The position numbers and the translations under genes were made by a program. From Chloropicon primus (Eukaryota > Chlorophyta > Chloropicophyceae > Chloropicales > Chloropicaceae), in NCBI GenBank assembly GCA_023205875.1, contig CP060761.1, positions 620,001-684,000 on the forward strand: 64,000 nt of DNA, written 5' to 3'. Under the pieces are notes generated by a model, which was given only the letters and a program-made list of their open reading frames with translations, searched no databases and was not told the DNA's origin. Positions 27,701 to 38,740 of the stretch are shown one piece after another. Position 1 is the stretch's first letter, and each line of letters starts with the position of its first letter.

Positions 27701-28020
27701 GCCAATGCTTTGAAGAAGGTGGACGATCCTCCCCCCCTGTTCACCCATCCTCGTCCTAATCCTAATCCTAATCCTAATCCTACAGTTCCCCCTCCCTCCC
27801 TCCTTCCTCCCCCCCAGGGCTCCGAAATCCTGTCCAGGGGATGGAGGTTATCCTGTCTTGGATCCATCTTGCCAATGCTTTGAAGAAGGTGGACGATCCT
27901 CCCCCCCTGTTCACCCATCCTCGTCCTAATCCTAATCCTAATCCTAATCCTAATCCAGTTCCCCCTCCCTCCCTCCTTCCTCCCCCCCAGGGCTCCGAAA
28001 TCCTGTCCAGGGGATGAAGG
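27681..28020 (+). repeat. 170-bp direct tandem duplication with internal CCTAAT runs
   Basis: 27681-27849 and 27851-28020 are nearly identical at an offset of 170 bp. Each contains about five CCTAAT hexamers (near 27752 and 27925), then a pyrimidine tract ending CCCCCCAG. The layout resembles a repeated branch-point plus 3' splice site, but no matching donor was identified. Confidence 0.8.
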
Positions 28021-28189
28021 TTCTCGAAGGTGAAGATCTTTCGGTTCGGCGGCCGGAGACGAAAAGAATTTGGGGAGGGAAGCGTTTTTTGCGGACGGCC
28101 AGAAAACAGCGAAGCGCGGCGCACAAGAGCGAGCGCTACGACGAGGAACGAGGACGCGAAGCAAAGGAAGGGAAGAGAACAAGATCAAG

Positions 28190-30190
28190 ATGGCCGCGGC
28201 GAACGAGGGACCAGCGATCGGTATCGACTTGGGTACGACGTACTCTTGTGTGGGTGTATGGCAGCACGACCGTGTGGAGATCATCGCGAACGATCAAGGA
28301 AACAGGACGACCCCATCGTATGTTGCTTTTACGGATAGTGAGAGGTTGATCGGTGATAGCGCGAAGAACCAGGTCGCGATGAATCCAAGGAACACCGTGT
28401 TCGATGCCAAGCGCTTGATCGGCAGGAAGTTCCAGGACTCGAGCGTCCAGTCTGACATCAAGCTCTTGCCCTACAAGCTGGTGTCCGGCAGCGGGGACAA
28501 GCCCCTGATCGAGGTGGACTTCAAGGGGGAGAGGAAGCAGTTCTCCTCGGAGGAGATCTCCTCGATGATCCTGACCAAGATGAAGGAGACCGCCGAGCAG
28601 TACTTGGGCAAGACGGTGAACAACGCCGTCGTCACCGTCCCTGCGTACTTCAACGACTCGCAGAGGCAGGCCACCAAGGACGCCGGGATCATCGCGGGGT
28701 TGAACGTCATGAGAATCATCAACGAGCCCACCGCCGCTGCGATCGCCTACGGACTCGACAAGAAGGCCTCCTCCGTGGGGGAGAAGAACATCTTGATCTT
28801 CGACTTGGGCGGCGGAACCTTCGACGTGTCCCTTTTGACCATCGAGGAGGGCATCTTCGAGGTCAAGGCCACGGCCGGTGACACCCACCTGGGAGGTGAG
28901 GACTTCGACCAGAGGCTCGTGCAGTTCTTCTGCGCGGAGTTCAAGAGGAAGTACAAGAAGGACATCCTCGCCGCCAACAACCCGAGGGCGTTGAGGAGGC
29001 TCAGGACGCAGTGCGAGAGGGCCAAGAGGACCTTGTCGTCCACCGCCCAGACCTCCGTCGAGATCGACTCCCTGTTCGAGGGAATCGACTTTTACAGCAA
29101 CATCACCAGGGCCAGGTTCGAGGAGATGAACTCGGACTTGTTCAGGAAGTGCATGGAGCCCGTCGAGAACGTCTTGCAGGCCGCCAAGATGGACAAGTCC
29201 ATGATCCACGAGGTCGTCCTGGTGGGAGGATCCACCAGAATTCCAAAGGTCCAGCAGATGCTCAGCGACTTCTTCGGGGGCAAGGAGCTCTGCAAGTCCA
29301 TCAACCCGGACGAGGCCGTCGCCTACGGAGCCGCCGTCCAGGCCGCCATCCTGAGCGGAGACACCAGCGAGAAGGTCCAGGACCTCCTGCTGCTGGACGT
29401 CACCCCGCTGAACTTGGGTCTCGAGACCGCGGGTGGGGTGATGACCGTGCTCATCCCCAGGAACACCACCGTGCCAACCAAGAAGGAGCAGGTGTTCTCC
29501 ACCTTCGAGAACAACCAGCCGGGCGTGCTCATCCAGGTGTACCAGGGCCAGAGGAGCAGGACCAAGGACAACAACCTCCTCGGAAAGTTCGAGCTCACTG
29601 GAATCCCTCCGGCGCCCAGGGGAGTCCCCCAGATCAACGTCATCTTCGACATTGACGCCAACGGTATCCTCAACGTGTCCGCCGAGGACAAGACCACCGG
29701 CATCAAGAACAAGATCACCATCACCAACGACAAGGGCAGGCTCTCGAGCGACGAGATCGAGAGGCTCGTGCAGGAGGCCGAGAAGTACAAGGCCGAGGAC
29801 GAGGCCCACAAGAAGAAGGTCGACGCCAAGAACGGCTTGGAGAACTACGCGTACAACATGAAGAACACCATCAGCGACGACAAGGTCAAGGACAAGATCG
29901 AGGCCGACGACAAGAAGAAGATCGAGGACGCCATCGAGGAGACCATCAACTGGCTCGACAACAACCAGCTCGCGGAGATCGACGAGTTCGAGGACAAGCT
30001 CAAGGAGCTCGAGGGCGTCTGCAACCCGATCATCTCCAAGCTCTACCAGGCCGCGGGAGGTGCTCCAGGTGGCATGCCAGGAGGAGGGATGCCGGGAGGC
30101 ATGCCAGACATGGGAGGCGCCGGCGGAATGCCAGACATGGGAGGAGCCGCCCCATCCGGAGCCGGACCAAAGATCGAGGAGGTCGACTAA
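28190..30190 (+). CDS. Cytosolic heat shock protein 70
   Basis: 666 aa, ATG at 28190 (AAGATGGCC). Signature blocks are [15 protein letters not shown] at the N-terminus, [32 protein letters not shown], a substrate-binding domain, a helical lid, a GGMPGG-type tail and the C-terminal EEVD that binds TPR co-chaperones, marking the cytosolic/nuclear form. No organellar leader is present. Codon choice is extremely G/C-biased, consistent with heavy expression; this also leaves a 700-codon open frame on the opposite strand, which is an artefact. Convergent with the secreted-repeat gene. Confidence 0.97.
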   Translation: MAAANEGPAIGIDLGTTYSCVGVWQHDRVEIIANDQGNRTTPSYVAFTDSERLIGDSAKNQVAMNPRNTVFDAKRLIGRKFQDSSVQSDIKLLPYKLVSGSGDKPLIEVDFKGERKQFSSEEISSMILTKMKETAEQYLGKTVNNAVVTVPAYFNDSQRQATKDAGIIAGLNVMRIINEPTAAAIAYGLDKKASSVGEKNILIFDLGGGTFDVSLLTIEEGIFEVKATAGDTHLGGEDFDQRLVQFFCAEFKRKYKKDILAANNPRALRRLRTQCERAKRTLSSTAQTSVEIDSLFEGIDFYSNITRARFEEMNSDLFRKCMEPVENVLQAAKMDKSMIHEVVLVGGSTRIPKVQQMLSDFFGGKELCKSINPDEAVAYGAAVQAAILSGDTSEKVQDLLLLDVTPLNLGLETAGGVMTVLIPRNTTVPTKKEQVFSTFENNQPGVLIQVYQGQRSRTKDNNLLGKFELTGIPPAPRGVPQINVIFDIDANGILNVSAEDKTTGIKNKITITNDKGRLSSDEIERLVQEAEKYKAEDEAHKKKVDAKNGLENYAYNMKNTISDDKVKDKIEADDKKKIEDAIEETINWLDNNQLAEIDEFEDKLKELEGVCNPIISKLYQAAGGAPGGMPGGGMPGGMPDMGGAGGMPDMGGAAPSGAGPKIEEVD

Positions 30191-30451
30191 GTTGTGGTTC
30201 GGTGCTTGAAAAGGGAGCGCAGCTATTCTTTTTTTTTGGGAGAAAACACGGTAGTAAAAGAAAGAAGAAATTGGATCCACTCTTGGGATAAATGCAAACC
30301 TGTACAATCAGAACTATTAGAAAGAATTTCTTTTGCAAGACGGAAAAAGACTCAAAGCTCTTGAGGGAAAGCAACACGTCATCACGATTGCATCGTTTCC
30401 CTTCCCCTCTCCAAAGGATAAAGATCTTCTTTCTCCTTTCCTTTGCCCACT

Positions 30452-31859
30452 TCAGCCCTCATGTGGGTACGCCGCGACGTTGATGGCGGTCACGGGAATG
30501 TACCCACCCCCCAGGGACTGCAAGGTCTGCAGCACGCCGTGGAGGGCAGGATCGGTCCCCGAAGTCGCGGCACCCGCTCCGGCGCTTCCGCCGCTGAAGT
30601 ACGGCGAGGCGATGGAGACGTCGTTACCGGAGGAGAAATCGATGGGCCTCTCGCTGTAAGGCGACCTTCCGGTGGAGAAGAAGTGAGTGTTGGCCGTCCC
30701 GTGTGGACTGTAGTTGGTGTTCACCATGTTGGCCTCGGAGTAGCTGGTGGCCTCGGTGTCATTGCCCCTGGAGGCGTCCATCGTCTGGCGGATGGTCTCC
30801 GTGTTGGCATCCCCTCTCGAGAAGGCATCGGCGTTACCGAACAATCCGGAGGAGGCGTAAGAGGCAGAGTTCGCCAAAGACCTGCAGAGGAGAGCAGATG
30901 GAGGGGGTGGCAGGGTGTCAGATCGAATCCTGTGATCGAAGCAGGGGGAGGAAGGTTTAGGGAGGAATCTCTCTCTCTTCTTTCTCTCTTCTTGCTTACC
31001 AGTCGGTTCCGAGTTGGGCGGAGGGCCTGTTGGCCTTGAACGCAATGACGCCGTTGCCCGAGCTGCTCGAAGATTGGAAGCCCTTGGAGGACACGTGGGA
31101 TCCGGCGGTGGCACGGGCAGCGAACCTCTTTGCTTTTGGGATCGACGCAAAGCCCTCCTCTTCCCCCGCGTCCAGGAGCCTCCTGCCGTGGTACAAGGGG
31201 GACACGCCCACGTCCACGGCGGAGTAAGGGAGGGCCCCGCCACCCAGGCGCCACAGGCTCTCGTACAAGCCGTGCAGGGTGGGTATCTTGTCAGCGGTTC
31301 CTGCAGAGGCGTGGGTGGATGCCCCGGCGTACTCGCCGGTCGAGATGGACACGTCGTTCCCGCTCGCGGACTGGACGGCCCGGACCGGATCGTCCGCCAT
31401 GCCGCTGAAGTGAGAGTTGGCATACCCTTTGGGGCTGTAGTGGAAGTTCTCCATCACGGCGTCCGAGTACGACTGCGCCTCCGAGTCCCTGGATCGGTCG
31501 CTGTCGTCCTCGAACACCCTGGTGAAGGCGAGGGCGCCCGAAGTGCCGTTGGCCAAGCCGTGCAGGCCAGAGTTCGTCCAGGTCGCGGAGTTCGCGATCG
31601 AGTAGTCCGCGGAATGCCGGTTCTTGTACCCGATGGCGCCATTGCCGGAGGTGACCTGGGCGTGCGGGCCGTTGGCCTGAACGTGGGACCCCCCGAACGA
31701 CGTCGAGAGCCTCGGGGGAGGCAACGGCCTGCCAGGGGTCGGGCCCTTCCCCATGCACTCGACCCCCCCTCCGAGGAGGCCCAGGCAGAGAGCACAGAGG
31801 AGAACAAGAAGGGGAGCGGAGGTGGAGCAACAACGAGTGGCAGAGCAAGTCGTCATCAT
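30452..31859 (-). CDS. Secreted protein with two copies of an unrecognised domain
   Basis: 429 aa from exon 1 31000-31859 and exon 2 30452-30881; the intron (118 bp, GTAAGC...CTGCAG on the minus strand) splits a Trp codon. The N-terminus is a classic signal peptide (APLLVLLCALCLGLLGGG). The mature protein is two divergent copies of a domain of about 150-190 residues. Shared landmarks are GSHV, SGNG(A/V)I, a Ser/Asn-rich stretch with (I/L)ANSA(T/S), SYS(D/E)A, NxxYSPxGxANxHF, SGNDVSI and a PxLHG...LGGG block. Asn-Gly, Ser and Ala are abundant with no free cysteine pattern in the mature part. A wall, matrix or surface role is likely. I recognise no named family. Confidence 0.75.
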
Positions 31860-32582
31860 CTTTCTCTGATGCTGATGCTGATGCTTCGGATGCTTCGGAT
31901 GCTGATGCTGATGCTTGGCGTACAGTAAAATGTCTCCCCGCCCAGACGAGGTGTAACGTACTTTTTGGAGAACCAGAACCGAAGAAGGCGATACGGGTCG
32001 CTCAATAAATGAACTGAACCTCTCCCGGCCTCCCCCCTCCTCCTCAGACCCCAGCCAATGGATAATCACCGCGCGCCACAGCAGTTATCCATTCAGTTAT
32101 CCATTCGTTTTGCCCCTTGCAGTGGCAAAAGTTTCCACGTTGTGAAATGTCCTAGTATTACTCGAACATTTGCTCATGGAAGTCTGGGAAACGGAAACGC
32201 CTCCGTTGACTCGAAGCAGCGCAGAGAGAGAGAGAGAAGCACACAGAAGTGATCGATCGATCGCGATCGATGTGATCGCGCCCACCGAGCCGAACGATCG
32301 AGCAACCCACTCCCTACCTCCATCCCTTGGTCGTCGAGTCGAGTCGAGTCGAGTCGAGTCGAGTCGATCGATCGAAACGCTTTTCAAGCAGCAGCAGTGT
32401 TTGCAGGTGCTGCTGCGTGGGAGGGAGCAAGAGAAGAAGCGAGAGAATCGTGGCGATCACTCCACGATCACTCCGCGATCACTTCTCCTTCATCTGGCTT
32501 CACTTCACTTCACTTCACTTCACTTCGGTTGGCCTTGTGTTTTCGTAACGCCCCGGGGCGTGGATCACGATCGATCGCGAGG
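31860..32582. other. Divergent promoter region with GATC and GTCGA runs
   Basis: No gene. It holds a repeat of CTTCGGATG-type sequence (31880-31910), GATCGATC clusters (32250-32275), five GTCGA units at about 32335-32365 and a CACTT run before the mannanase ATG. No clear CTTTC element. Confidence 0.6.
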
Positions 32583-34330
32583 ATGATGCCTCGTCGCAAG
32601 CATGCCGTCGTCGCCGTCGTCGCCGCCGCGTGGTGGTTCGTGCTCGCGGCCGCCGCAGTCGCCGCCGCCGCGTACGACGACACCATCCGTAGGGACGACG
32701 CGGGCTTCGTGCACCGCCAAGGGAGTCACCTGTACGACGCCAGAGGAAACCCATTCTTCATCGTGGGAACCAACTCGTACTACCTCCTCGAGCACGCCAG
32801 CGAGTCCGAGTCGTGGCTGAAGCGGTCGATCGTCGACGAGACCTTCGAGGCCGCAAGGAACCTCGGCCTCAACACCGTCAGGTGAGTCGTGGAGCAAAGA
32901 GTTCGACACCACGCCGCTCCGACGCTGACCTCCTCCTCCTCTCCTCTCTTCCTCTCCTCCTCAGGACTTGGGCGTTCTACGACGGGAAGCTCCAGACTTC
33001 GCCGGGAGTCTACGACGAGGACTGGCTGGACGCCCTCGACTACGTGGTGGCGAGGGCCGGCGAGCACGGCCTCAAGCTCGTGCTGACACTGACCAACTAC
33101 TGGGACGCTTACGGGGGGATGGAGGAGTACGTCAAGTGGGCGAACGACGCGAACGAGACGGCTGGCCTCTCCATCACGGAGTTCTACACCTCGGAGGCGA
33201 TCAGGGACATGTACAGGAGCAACTTCTTGGCGCTCAAGGACAGGGTCAACACGTACACGAACTTGACGTACGCGAACGACCCCACGATTCTGGCCTGGGA
33301 GCTCGCCAACGAGCCCAGGAACCCCGGGGACTTCACCGGGGAGGTCCTGCAGGGCTGGATCGCCGAGATGAGCCAGTTCGTCAAGGACCACGCCCCGAAC
33401 CAGCTCGTCACCAGCGGCTCGGAGGGTTTCTTCGGGCCCTCCACCCTGCAGTACATGTACCTCAACGGGAACGGGACGTTCGACCACAAGCAGTACACGG
33501 CCCAGATGTGCACCGGGGTGGACTTTCTGACGAACCACGACGAGACCACGGCGATCGACTTGCCCAGCTTCCACCTGTACCCCGACCACCACGCCGAGGA
33601 GCTATGCGGCAGGGGGGCTCCGGCCAGCGACTGTGCCCTGCAGTGGGCCCGGGCCCAGACGGAGGCCAGGCTCCGGCTCGCCAGCCAAGTCTTGGGGAAG
33701 CCCCTTTACCTCGGCGAGTTCGGCAAGATGAAGCACCCCCTGATGGAGGGCACCCTCGACGCCCAGGTCGTGTACAGGAACCGCCTCTACTCCCAGGTGT
33801 ACAACATGATTCAGCAGAGCGCCGTCGACGCCTTTGATGAGGAGAGCCAGGAGTTCTCCAACGCGGTGGGGGTAGGCGGGGGGTCGACCTTCTGGATGCT
33901 GGCCAGCCCGGAGTACAAGGACTACGACAACTTCACGGTGTACTCCGGGGGTAACGGCCCGTCCCTCCCTCCCCCGTGGGTCCCCTCCATGGAGGCGGTC
34001 GCCACCCAGAGCGATTTCAGGAACTACCGGGAGGAGCAGGAGTGCGTGGCCAAGGTGCTGGGGCAGCACCCCGACTGGACGGACCACCACTGGTTCGTCG
34101 CCGGCAGGGACGCGGACGAGTGGTACGACACGGTGAGGAGGATGGAGGAGGACGACAGGGTGTACACCCGGAAGTTCACGAGCGGCCACCACCCGGAGTA
34201 CACCTTCACCTTTGACCCCGCGATCGCCGAGAAGTGGTACCTGGACGCCTCCACCGTGGCCCTCATCCAGAACCACGCGAGCAACATGAACCAGCTCGCC
34301 AGGCTGAACAAGCACAACTGGTGGGGCTAG
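32583..34330 (+). CDS. GH5 endo-beta-1,4-mannanase, secreted (two exons)
   Basis: 554 aa from exon 1 32583-32881 and exon 2 32965-34330; the 83-bp intron splits the Arg of NTVRTWAF. Residues 8-32 form a signal peptide or anchor. The catalytic barrel follows plant mannan endo-beta-mannosidases: an N-terminal FIVGTNSYYLL strand, NLGLNTVRTWAF, acid/base E216 in WELANEP, and nucleophile E351 in YLGEFGK. It should cut beta-1,4-mannan outside the cell or in the secretory route. The C-terminal 120 residues beyond the barrel are unusual in length and contain WYDTVRRMEEDD; I do not recognise them. Divergent from the secreted-repeat gene, so both secreted products share one promoter region. Confidence 0.88.
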
Positions 34331-34484
34331 GGAGAGGGACGGAGGGAGCTAAAAATGCAGTAGAGTAGTATACTAAAGAAACTCGATACTAATTCTAATT
34401 TCAGATCAAAATGCATCAGACCAGGCCAGCGTACTATACCCGCGTCCTCGTCGTCTTTGTCGTCTTCCCTTCACTGTCTTCCCT

Positions 34485-35309
34485 TCACTGAGCCAAGGCC
34501 AAGGAGGTCTGCTGCTGCTGCTGCCTGAGCACCTTGGTGAGGGTGCTCAGGTCGAGCCCCCTCCTGGCGACCGCGGCGGGGGACTGCGGCAAAGTCTGCG
34601 GCAAAGTCGGACCCTTCTTGGCCTGCTGCTGCCGCAGGTGGATCGTGTTCTGGATCTCCGCCAGGACCGAGCTCACCTTCTCCTTCTCCCTGTCGCGCTG
34701 CTGGCTCGCCAGGAGCTCCACCGCGGCCACCAGCGCGCTTCCGGTCGACGCCGTGGAGAGCTGCCTGGAGAGCTCCGACAGGGCCGGCGCCGACGTCGGG
34801 GTGGCCACCCCCACCCTCTCCTGGGCCCTCACGGGGGTGGACACGAGGGCCTGGACCGCGGACATGGCCGCCTGCCCCTTGTTCGACAGGTCCACCAGCT
34901 TGTAAATCAGGTGGATGGTGTCGTCGAGGACCTCGGTCATGTTCTTCACCCTCAGGGACACGGGGTGGAAGCTCCTCAGGATGTCGATCCTCTGCCTGAT
35001 CTCCATCCTGCGCTTCTTCTCCGAGAGCGCAGCCTTCCTCACGGGCCTCCCCTCCCCAGTCTGCCTCGACATGTCCGAGCTGCTGTTCATCTGGGCGTGC
35101 TCCTCGTCCAGCCTGCGCAGGAACTCCTCCTTGTCCAACACGTGCTGGCCTGTCTTCGCCGTCGCCTGGGTCATCGTTTGGGTCATCGCCTCGCCCAGGG
35201 ACCTCTTCTCCCCGACCCTCTTCAGTGAAGTCTTCACCTCAGGGCTCGGAGGGGACAACTCCTCGTCGGACAACGTCACCACCGCCCCCCTCTCCTCGCT
35301 GCTCGTCAT
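34485..35309 (-). CDS. bHLH-like transcription factor, paralogue B
   Basis: 274 aa from the ATG at 35309 (the frame is open further upstream without ATG). A central bHLH has basic part SEKKRRMEIRQRIDILRSF, a short loop, and helix 2 KNMTEVLDDTIHLIYKLVDL. Gln-rich and Ser/Thr-rich regions follow, with a poly-Gln end (RQQQQQTS). It shares the bHLH signature SEKKRR-EIR-RI-LR then KN-TEVLDDTI with the next gene downstream on the map, 777 bp away, so the pair arose by tandem duplication. It would bind E-box-like DNA as a dimer. No second zipper or ACT domain is evident. Confidence 0.75.
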   Translation of the reverse strand: MTSSEERGAVVTLSDEELSPPSPEVKTSLKRVGEKRSLGEAMTQTMTQATAKTGQHVLDKEEFLRRLDEEHAQMNSSSDMSRQTGEGRPVRKAALSEKKRRMEIRQRIDILRSFHPVSLRVKNMTEVLDDTIHLIYKLVDLSNKGQAAMSAVQALVSTPVRAQERVGVATPTSAPALSELSRQLSTASTGSALVAAVELLASQQRDREKEKVSSVLAEIQNTIHLRQQQAKKGPTLPQTLPQSPAAVARRGLDLSTLTKVLRQQQQQTSLALAQ

Positions 35310-36086
35310 CTTCTTCTTCTTCTTCTCTCGAGACTCGAGACTATCACTACGCCGGGCGGGTAACGCACCAACGAACGTCGCGCGCGCACACACACACCAA
35401 AAGAACCACCAAAAAAAAAAGGAACGAACAACAGGCGACGACGGTCGACAACTGCAACTGACAACTACAACTACAACTCGGGGGACGACCAGATGGCCTC
35501 TCTCCCGTTTCGCCGTTCTCTGGGGCACGATTGCCGTTACTTTGCCGCTCTCTCTTGCTCTTGTTTTGCCGAAAAATTTTTGGCGGGAAGAAAAAAGTCG
35601 GAGACGAGGAGATGGAGATAGGAGGGGGGAGGGGAAGAAGCCAATAGCACTGCAGAGCGGGGCAGGAGGGGCCTTTGGCTTATTTTTTTTCGGGGGGGGT
35701 GGTGTTGGGTGGTTAGGTTTATTTTATTTTGTTCTTGGCCTTGTTTTGCTGCTCCCTGCACCCCCACAAACAACGACACACCCTGCTTGGCTTTTTTTGT
35801 GTGTCAAACATTCATTGTTTATTATTGTTGTTCATATGTTACGTTAGTTCTTGAGTTATGCTAAAGCTAATTCTCAGCAAACGGGAACGACTGGCTACTT
35901 CACGCAACGCACGTAGTCATCGTCGCTCGCGACAGCTTGGCCTTGTGTGTGCGTGTGCGTGTGTGCACACTCCCACTCCCAGCCCAACTCCCACTCCCGT
36001 GGTGGTGGCAAGAAAAAAGCAAGAAGAGAGCCCCCTGCCTGCCCCCCCTGTAGTAGCGCTCTCTCCCACTCTACCGCTCTCTCCCT
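35310..36086. other. Region between the two bHLH paralogues
   Basis: No gene seen. A-rich and CA/GT-rich simple sequence is present (35390-35420, 35940-35970), plus a G-run at 35690-35700. No convincing CTTTC element. Confidence 0.55.
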
Positions 36087-37031
36087 CTACGAGTCCGCCT
36101 TGATTGGTGGGTCTCCGGTGAGGGGCTCCTTGGCGAGGTACAACGAGGTGTCGTCCTGGACGGCCTGCTGGTTGGCCGCGAACCGGAGGCCGGCCTGGGC
36201 CTGGGGCCAGGCCTGCTGCTGCTGCTGCTGGAGGTACTGGCTCAGGGCCTGGGCCTGCTGCTGCTGCTCGAGGGACATGCCGCTCACCCCGACCCCCACA
36301 CTGACGCCCGGGATGCCCGCCTGCTGCAGGCGGTTCTGCTGCATCATCGAGGTGATTTCCCCCGCGAGCCTGTAGTCCCCCTGCTGCCCCCCTGGCACAA
36401 CATGGTGCGTCGGCGCTCCCATCAGCTGGAAGCTCCCCGGAGCAGCGGCCAGCTGGAAGCTCGTCTGCCTCTGCGCGTTCTCGAGCATCGCCTTCAGGCT
36501 GTTGATCAGCAGGATGGTGTCGTCGAGCACCTCGGTCACGTTCTTGTTTCGCACGCTGTCCGGGAGCATCTCCCTAAGCGTCTCGATCCTCCTCCTGATC
36601 TCGTTCCTGCGCTTCTTCTCCGACTGCGCCGCGGTCGACGTCCCGCCCTTGGTCACCCCCAGCACGCGCTTGCCGGCCACGCACCTGCCCGGCTTCCTCT
36701 CGCTCGGGCCCGGCCCGTTCCCCTGCTGCTCCTTCTTGGCCCCCGTGGGGTGGAGCACCGCCTTGACGTTCACCGCGTCGTTCCTGCTCGAGTCCAGCAC
36801 CATCGGCACCGAGCCCGTCGGGGACGTAGGCACCTCCACCCTCGCGTCCTCCGTCTCCCTGCTGCTCGACCCTGGCGGGGACGACGCGTTCGTCTCGGCC
36901 GTCGTCGTCCCCTTGGCCGCCGTGTCCTTGGGCTTGGGCGAGGAAAGCTCCGTCGTCGTCGTCGTTGCCTTGGCGTTCGTCCCGACCGTGCCCGCAGTGG
37001 ACTCGCTCAGCTCGTTCTTCAGAGAGCACAT
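36087..37031 (-). CDS. bHLH-like transcription factor, paralogue A
   Basis: 314 aa from the ATG at 37031. After a Thr/Ser/Ala-rich N-terminus comes bHLH region SEKKRRNEIRRRIETLREML, loop PDSVR, helix 2 NKNVTEVLDDTILLINSLKA, then a Gln-rich activation-like tail (SQYLQQQQQQAWPQAQ). Between helix 1 and helix 2 the conserved KN(V/M)TEVLDDTI block is unusual; typical bHLH proteins have DKA-L-AI here. An upstream in-frame TTG extends the frame to 37223 but no ATG supports it. Confidence 0.75.
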   Translation of the reverse strand: MCSLKNELSESTAGTVGTNAKATTTTTELSSPKPKDTAAKGTTTAETNASSPPGSSSRETEDARVEVPTSPTGSVPMVLDSSRNDAVNVKAVLHPTGAKKEQQGNGPGPSERKPGRCVAGKRVLGVTKGGTSTAAQSEKKRRNEIRRRIETLREMLPDSVRNKNVTEVLDDTILLINSLKAMLENAQRQTSFQLAAAPGSFQLMGAPTHHVVPGGQQGDYRLAGEITSMMQQNRLQQAGIPGVSVGVGVSGMSLEQQQQAQALSQYLQQQQQQAWPQAQAGLRFAANQQAVQDDTSLYLAKEPLTGDPPIKADS

Positions 37032-37995
37032 CTCACAGGATGATGAAGCTGAAGATGTTCCCCTTGCCTCTTGATGCCTTCGAAAGGACTTTTTCCCCTC
37101 AAAGAGCAAGCAACCTTCCCCTTCCTCTGCGATGACGAAAGAAAGCCGAGCGAGCGAGAGAGAGGGAAGCGGAGAGCGAGACGCCTCAAAGAAAGAAAAG
37201 AAAGGAAAACGTTTGGAAAACAATCCCCTTTGGCTTTGGCTTCCCTTTGGCTTTGGCTTCCCTTTGGCTTTGGCTTCCCTTTGGCTTTGGCTTCCTCGCC
37301 TGCGGATTTGTTTTCAAATCAAGACAAGGCGTGGGTCCCTCGTATTGACCAAGACCTCGTTGGAAAGATCTCGACAAGACGCTTCCAATGATGTCGACGC
37401 CGTTCTTGTCTCTTGGGTACTCAACCTCCCAATCGTCTTCGAGTTCCCCCGCGCGCAAGCCCCCACACAGCGCCAATGATCGCTCGGCTTTGAGAGACCT
37501 CGAGAGACCTCTTCCTCTCCGCCGTTTTCGCTGTAGAAAGTGCAGCTTAAATCGCCAAAGCCACGTGAATTCGTCGGACCGAGAGAGTGCAAAACGCATG
37601 TTAAATCTTAACCCACGTGGGAATGTGGGGGTCGCTTATTCGGTGTAATGTGAGTGTGTACACCAGAAAAAGAAAAAGAAAAAGAACATCAACAGACGAC
37701 CGACGTGGCTTCTAGACGCGGCTTCTAGGCTTGTTCTTCGGGGTGGCACTGCCACCGTGCCACGAGGAGAGGATTGTTGTTGTTTTTGTTGTTGTTCTCT
37801 CTCTGTCTCCTCTCCTCTCCTCCGGCTCTCCCCTCTGTCTCCTCCTGCCGTTCTTACTTTAGGTGTGAAGGGAGGGAGTCCACAGTGTGGGGCTGTGAGC
37901 GCCTCCTCGCAGCATGCAGCTCCCCTCGAGTTGGAATGGAAGGAGAGGATCTTCTCCTCGGGGGGGGGGGGGGTTGAGGATGGATTGGTTTTTGG

Positions 37996-38040
<45 letters not shown>

Positions 38041-38740
38041 GTCGGATCTCGGATCTCGGATCTCGGTTACACTCATGTGTAGCCTTGGCCCTCGGCGACC
38101 CCATCGAGTGGGGGGGAAACCACAAAAGTCGTAACCGACGAGAAGGCGTTACCTTGCCATCCATCCTCCGCATCGGGCTGACACAAGACCGGAACAGTGG
38201 AAAGGGGGGGGGAAAGACACATCAACCTTCCTTACCTTCCTTCCCGTGGAGCTCTTCTTCTTTTTTGTTTGTGGACGACGACGACGAAGAGAGTTCTCTC
38301 GCTCTCTCGCTCGCTCTCTGCTGTGTCTCTTGATTGACTGGACTGGATTGGGGCGCTCTTACTCGCTTTGCTCCTTTGCTTGTGGACGTCACGGACATCG
38401 CGACCACCCACTCAGCAATTGTCGTTGGCCTAGTCGTTGTCCTTCGTGGCTTCTGGACCAGCAGCAGGGGAGACGAGAGACGAGACCTCTCCTGCCTTTG
38501 ACTGCTGTGGTGGGGAGGGACGAGGAGGGAAGCCGGGGAGGACGCGACGACGCGACGGCAACGGGGCCTCCACGACCTCCTCGAAGGTTTTTCGGCGCCA
38601 ACCCGACGGAGTTGCCGTCCATCGACGCGGCTTCCTCATGCCTGCCGAGGAATACCCTAGCAGCAGCAGCAGCAGCAGGTTTAGACCACACACACACACA
38701 CACACACACCTTTGAGCTTTTGAGGCCTTGAGACGGGCAG
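37032..38740. other. Long divergent intergenic region
   Basis: 1.7 kb between bHLH A and the receptor kinase. It contains a 17-18-bp minisatellite (37225-37300, unit GGCTTTGGCTTCCCTTT), one CTTTC element, a GAAAAA run, a G-run (37960-37973), an (TC)n run (38000-38040) and an (AC)n run (38690-38711). A 160-codon open frame at 38246-38731 shows no recognisable protein. Confidence 0.6.
37349..37387 (-). promoter_or_regulatory. Upstream CTTTC element, for bHLH A
   Basis: On the minus strand: GGAAGCGTCTTGTCGAG, then ATCTTTCCAACGAGGTC, about 320 bp before the ATG at 37031. A looser match than others. Confidence 0.4.

Larger units (their letters stand above)
27399..28189. other. Intergenic region with tandem repeats upstream of HSP70
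   Basis: No gene. Contains a 16-bp minisatellite, a 170-bp direct duplication with CCTAAT runs, and the HSP70 leader. A weak CTTTC-like sequence occurs at 28038-28062 (GAAGATCTTTCGGTTCGG). Confidence 0.65.

Noticed and set aside
27752-27958. Interstitial telomere
   Set aside because: The hexamer is CCTAAT, not the CCCTAA or CCCTAAA telomere types, with only about five units in each of two duplicated blocks.
28136-30307. 723-codon minus-strand frame opposite HSP70
   Set aside because: Known artefact of extreme G/C-ending codons in HSP70 genes.
38246-38731. 161-codon frame upstream of the receptor kinase
   Set aside because: Low-complexity composition, overlapping a CA repeat; no family features and no splice link to the kinase seen.
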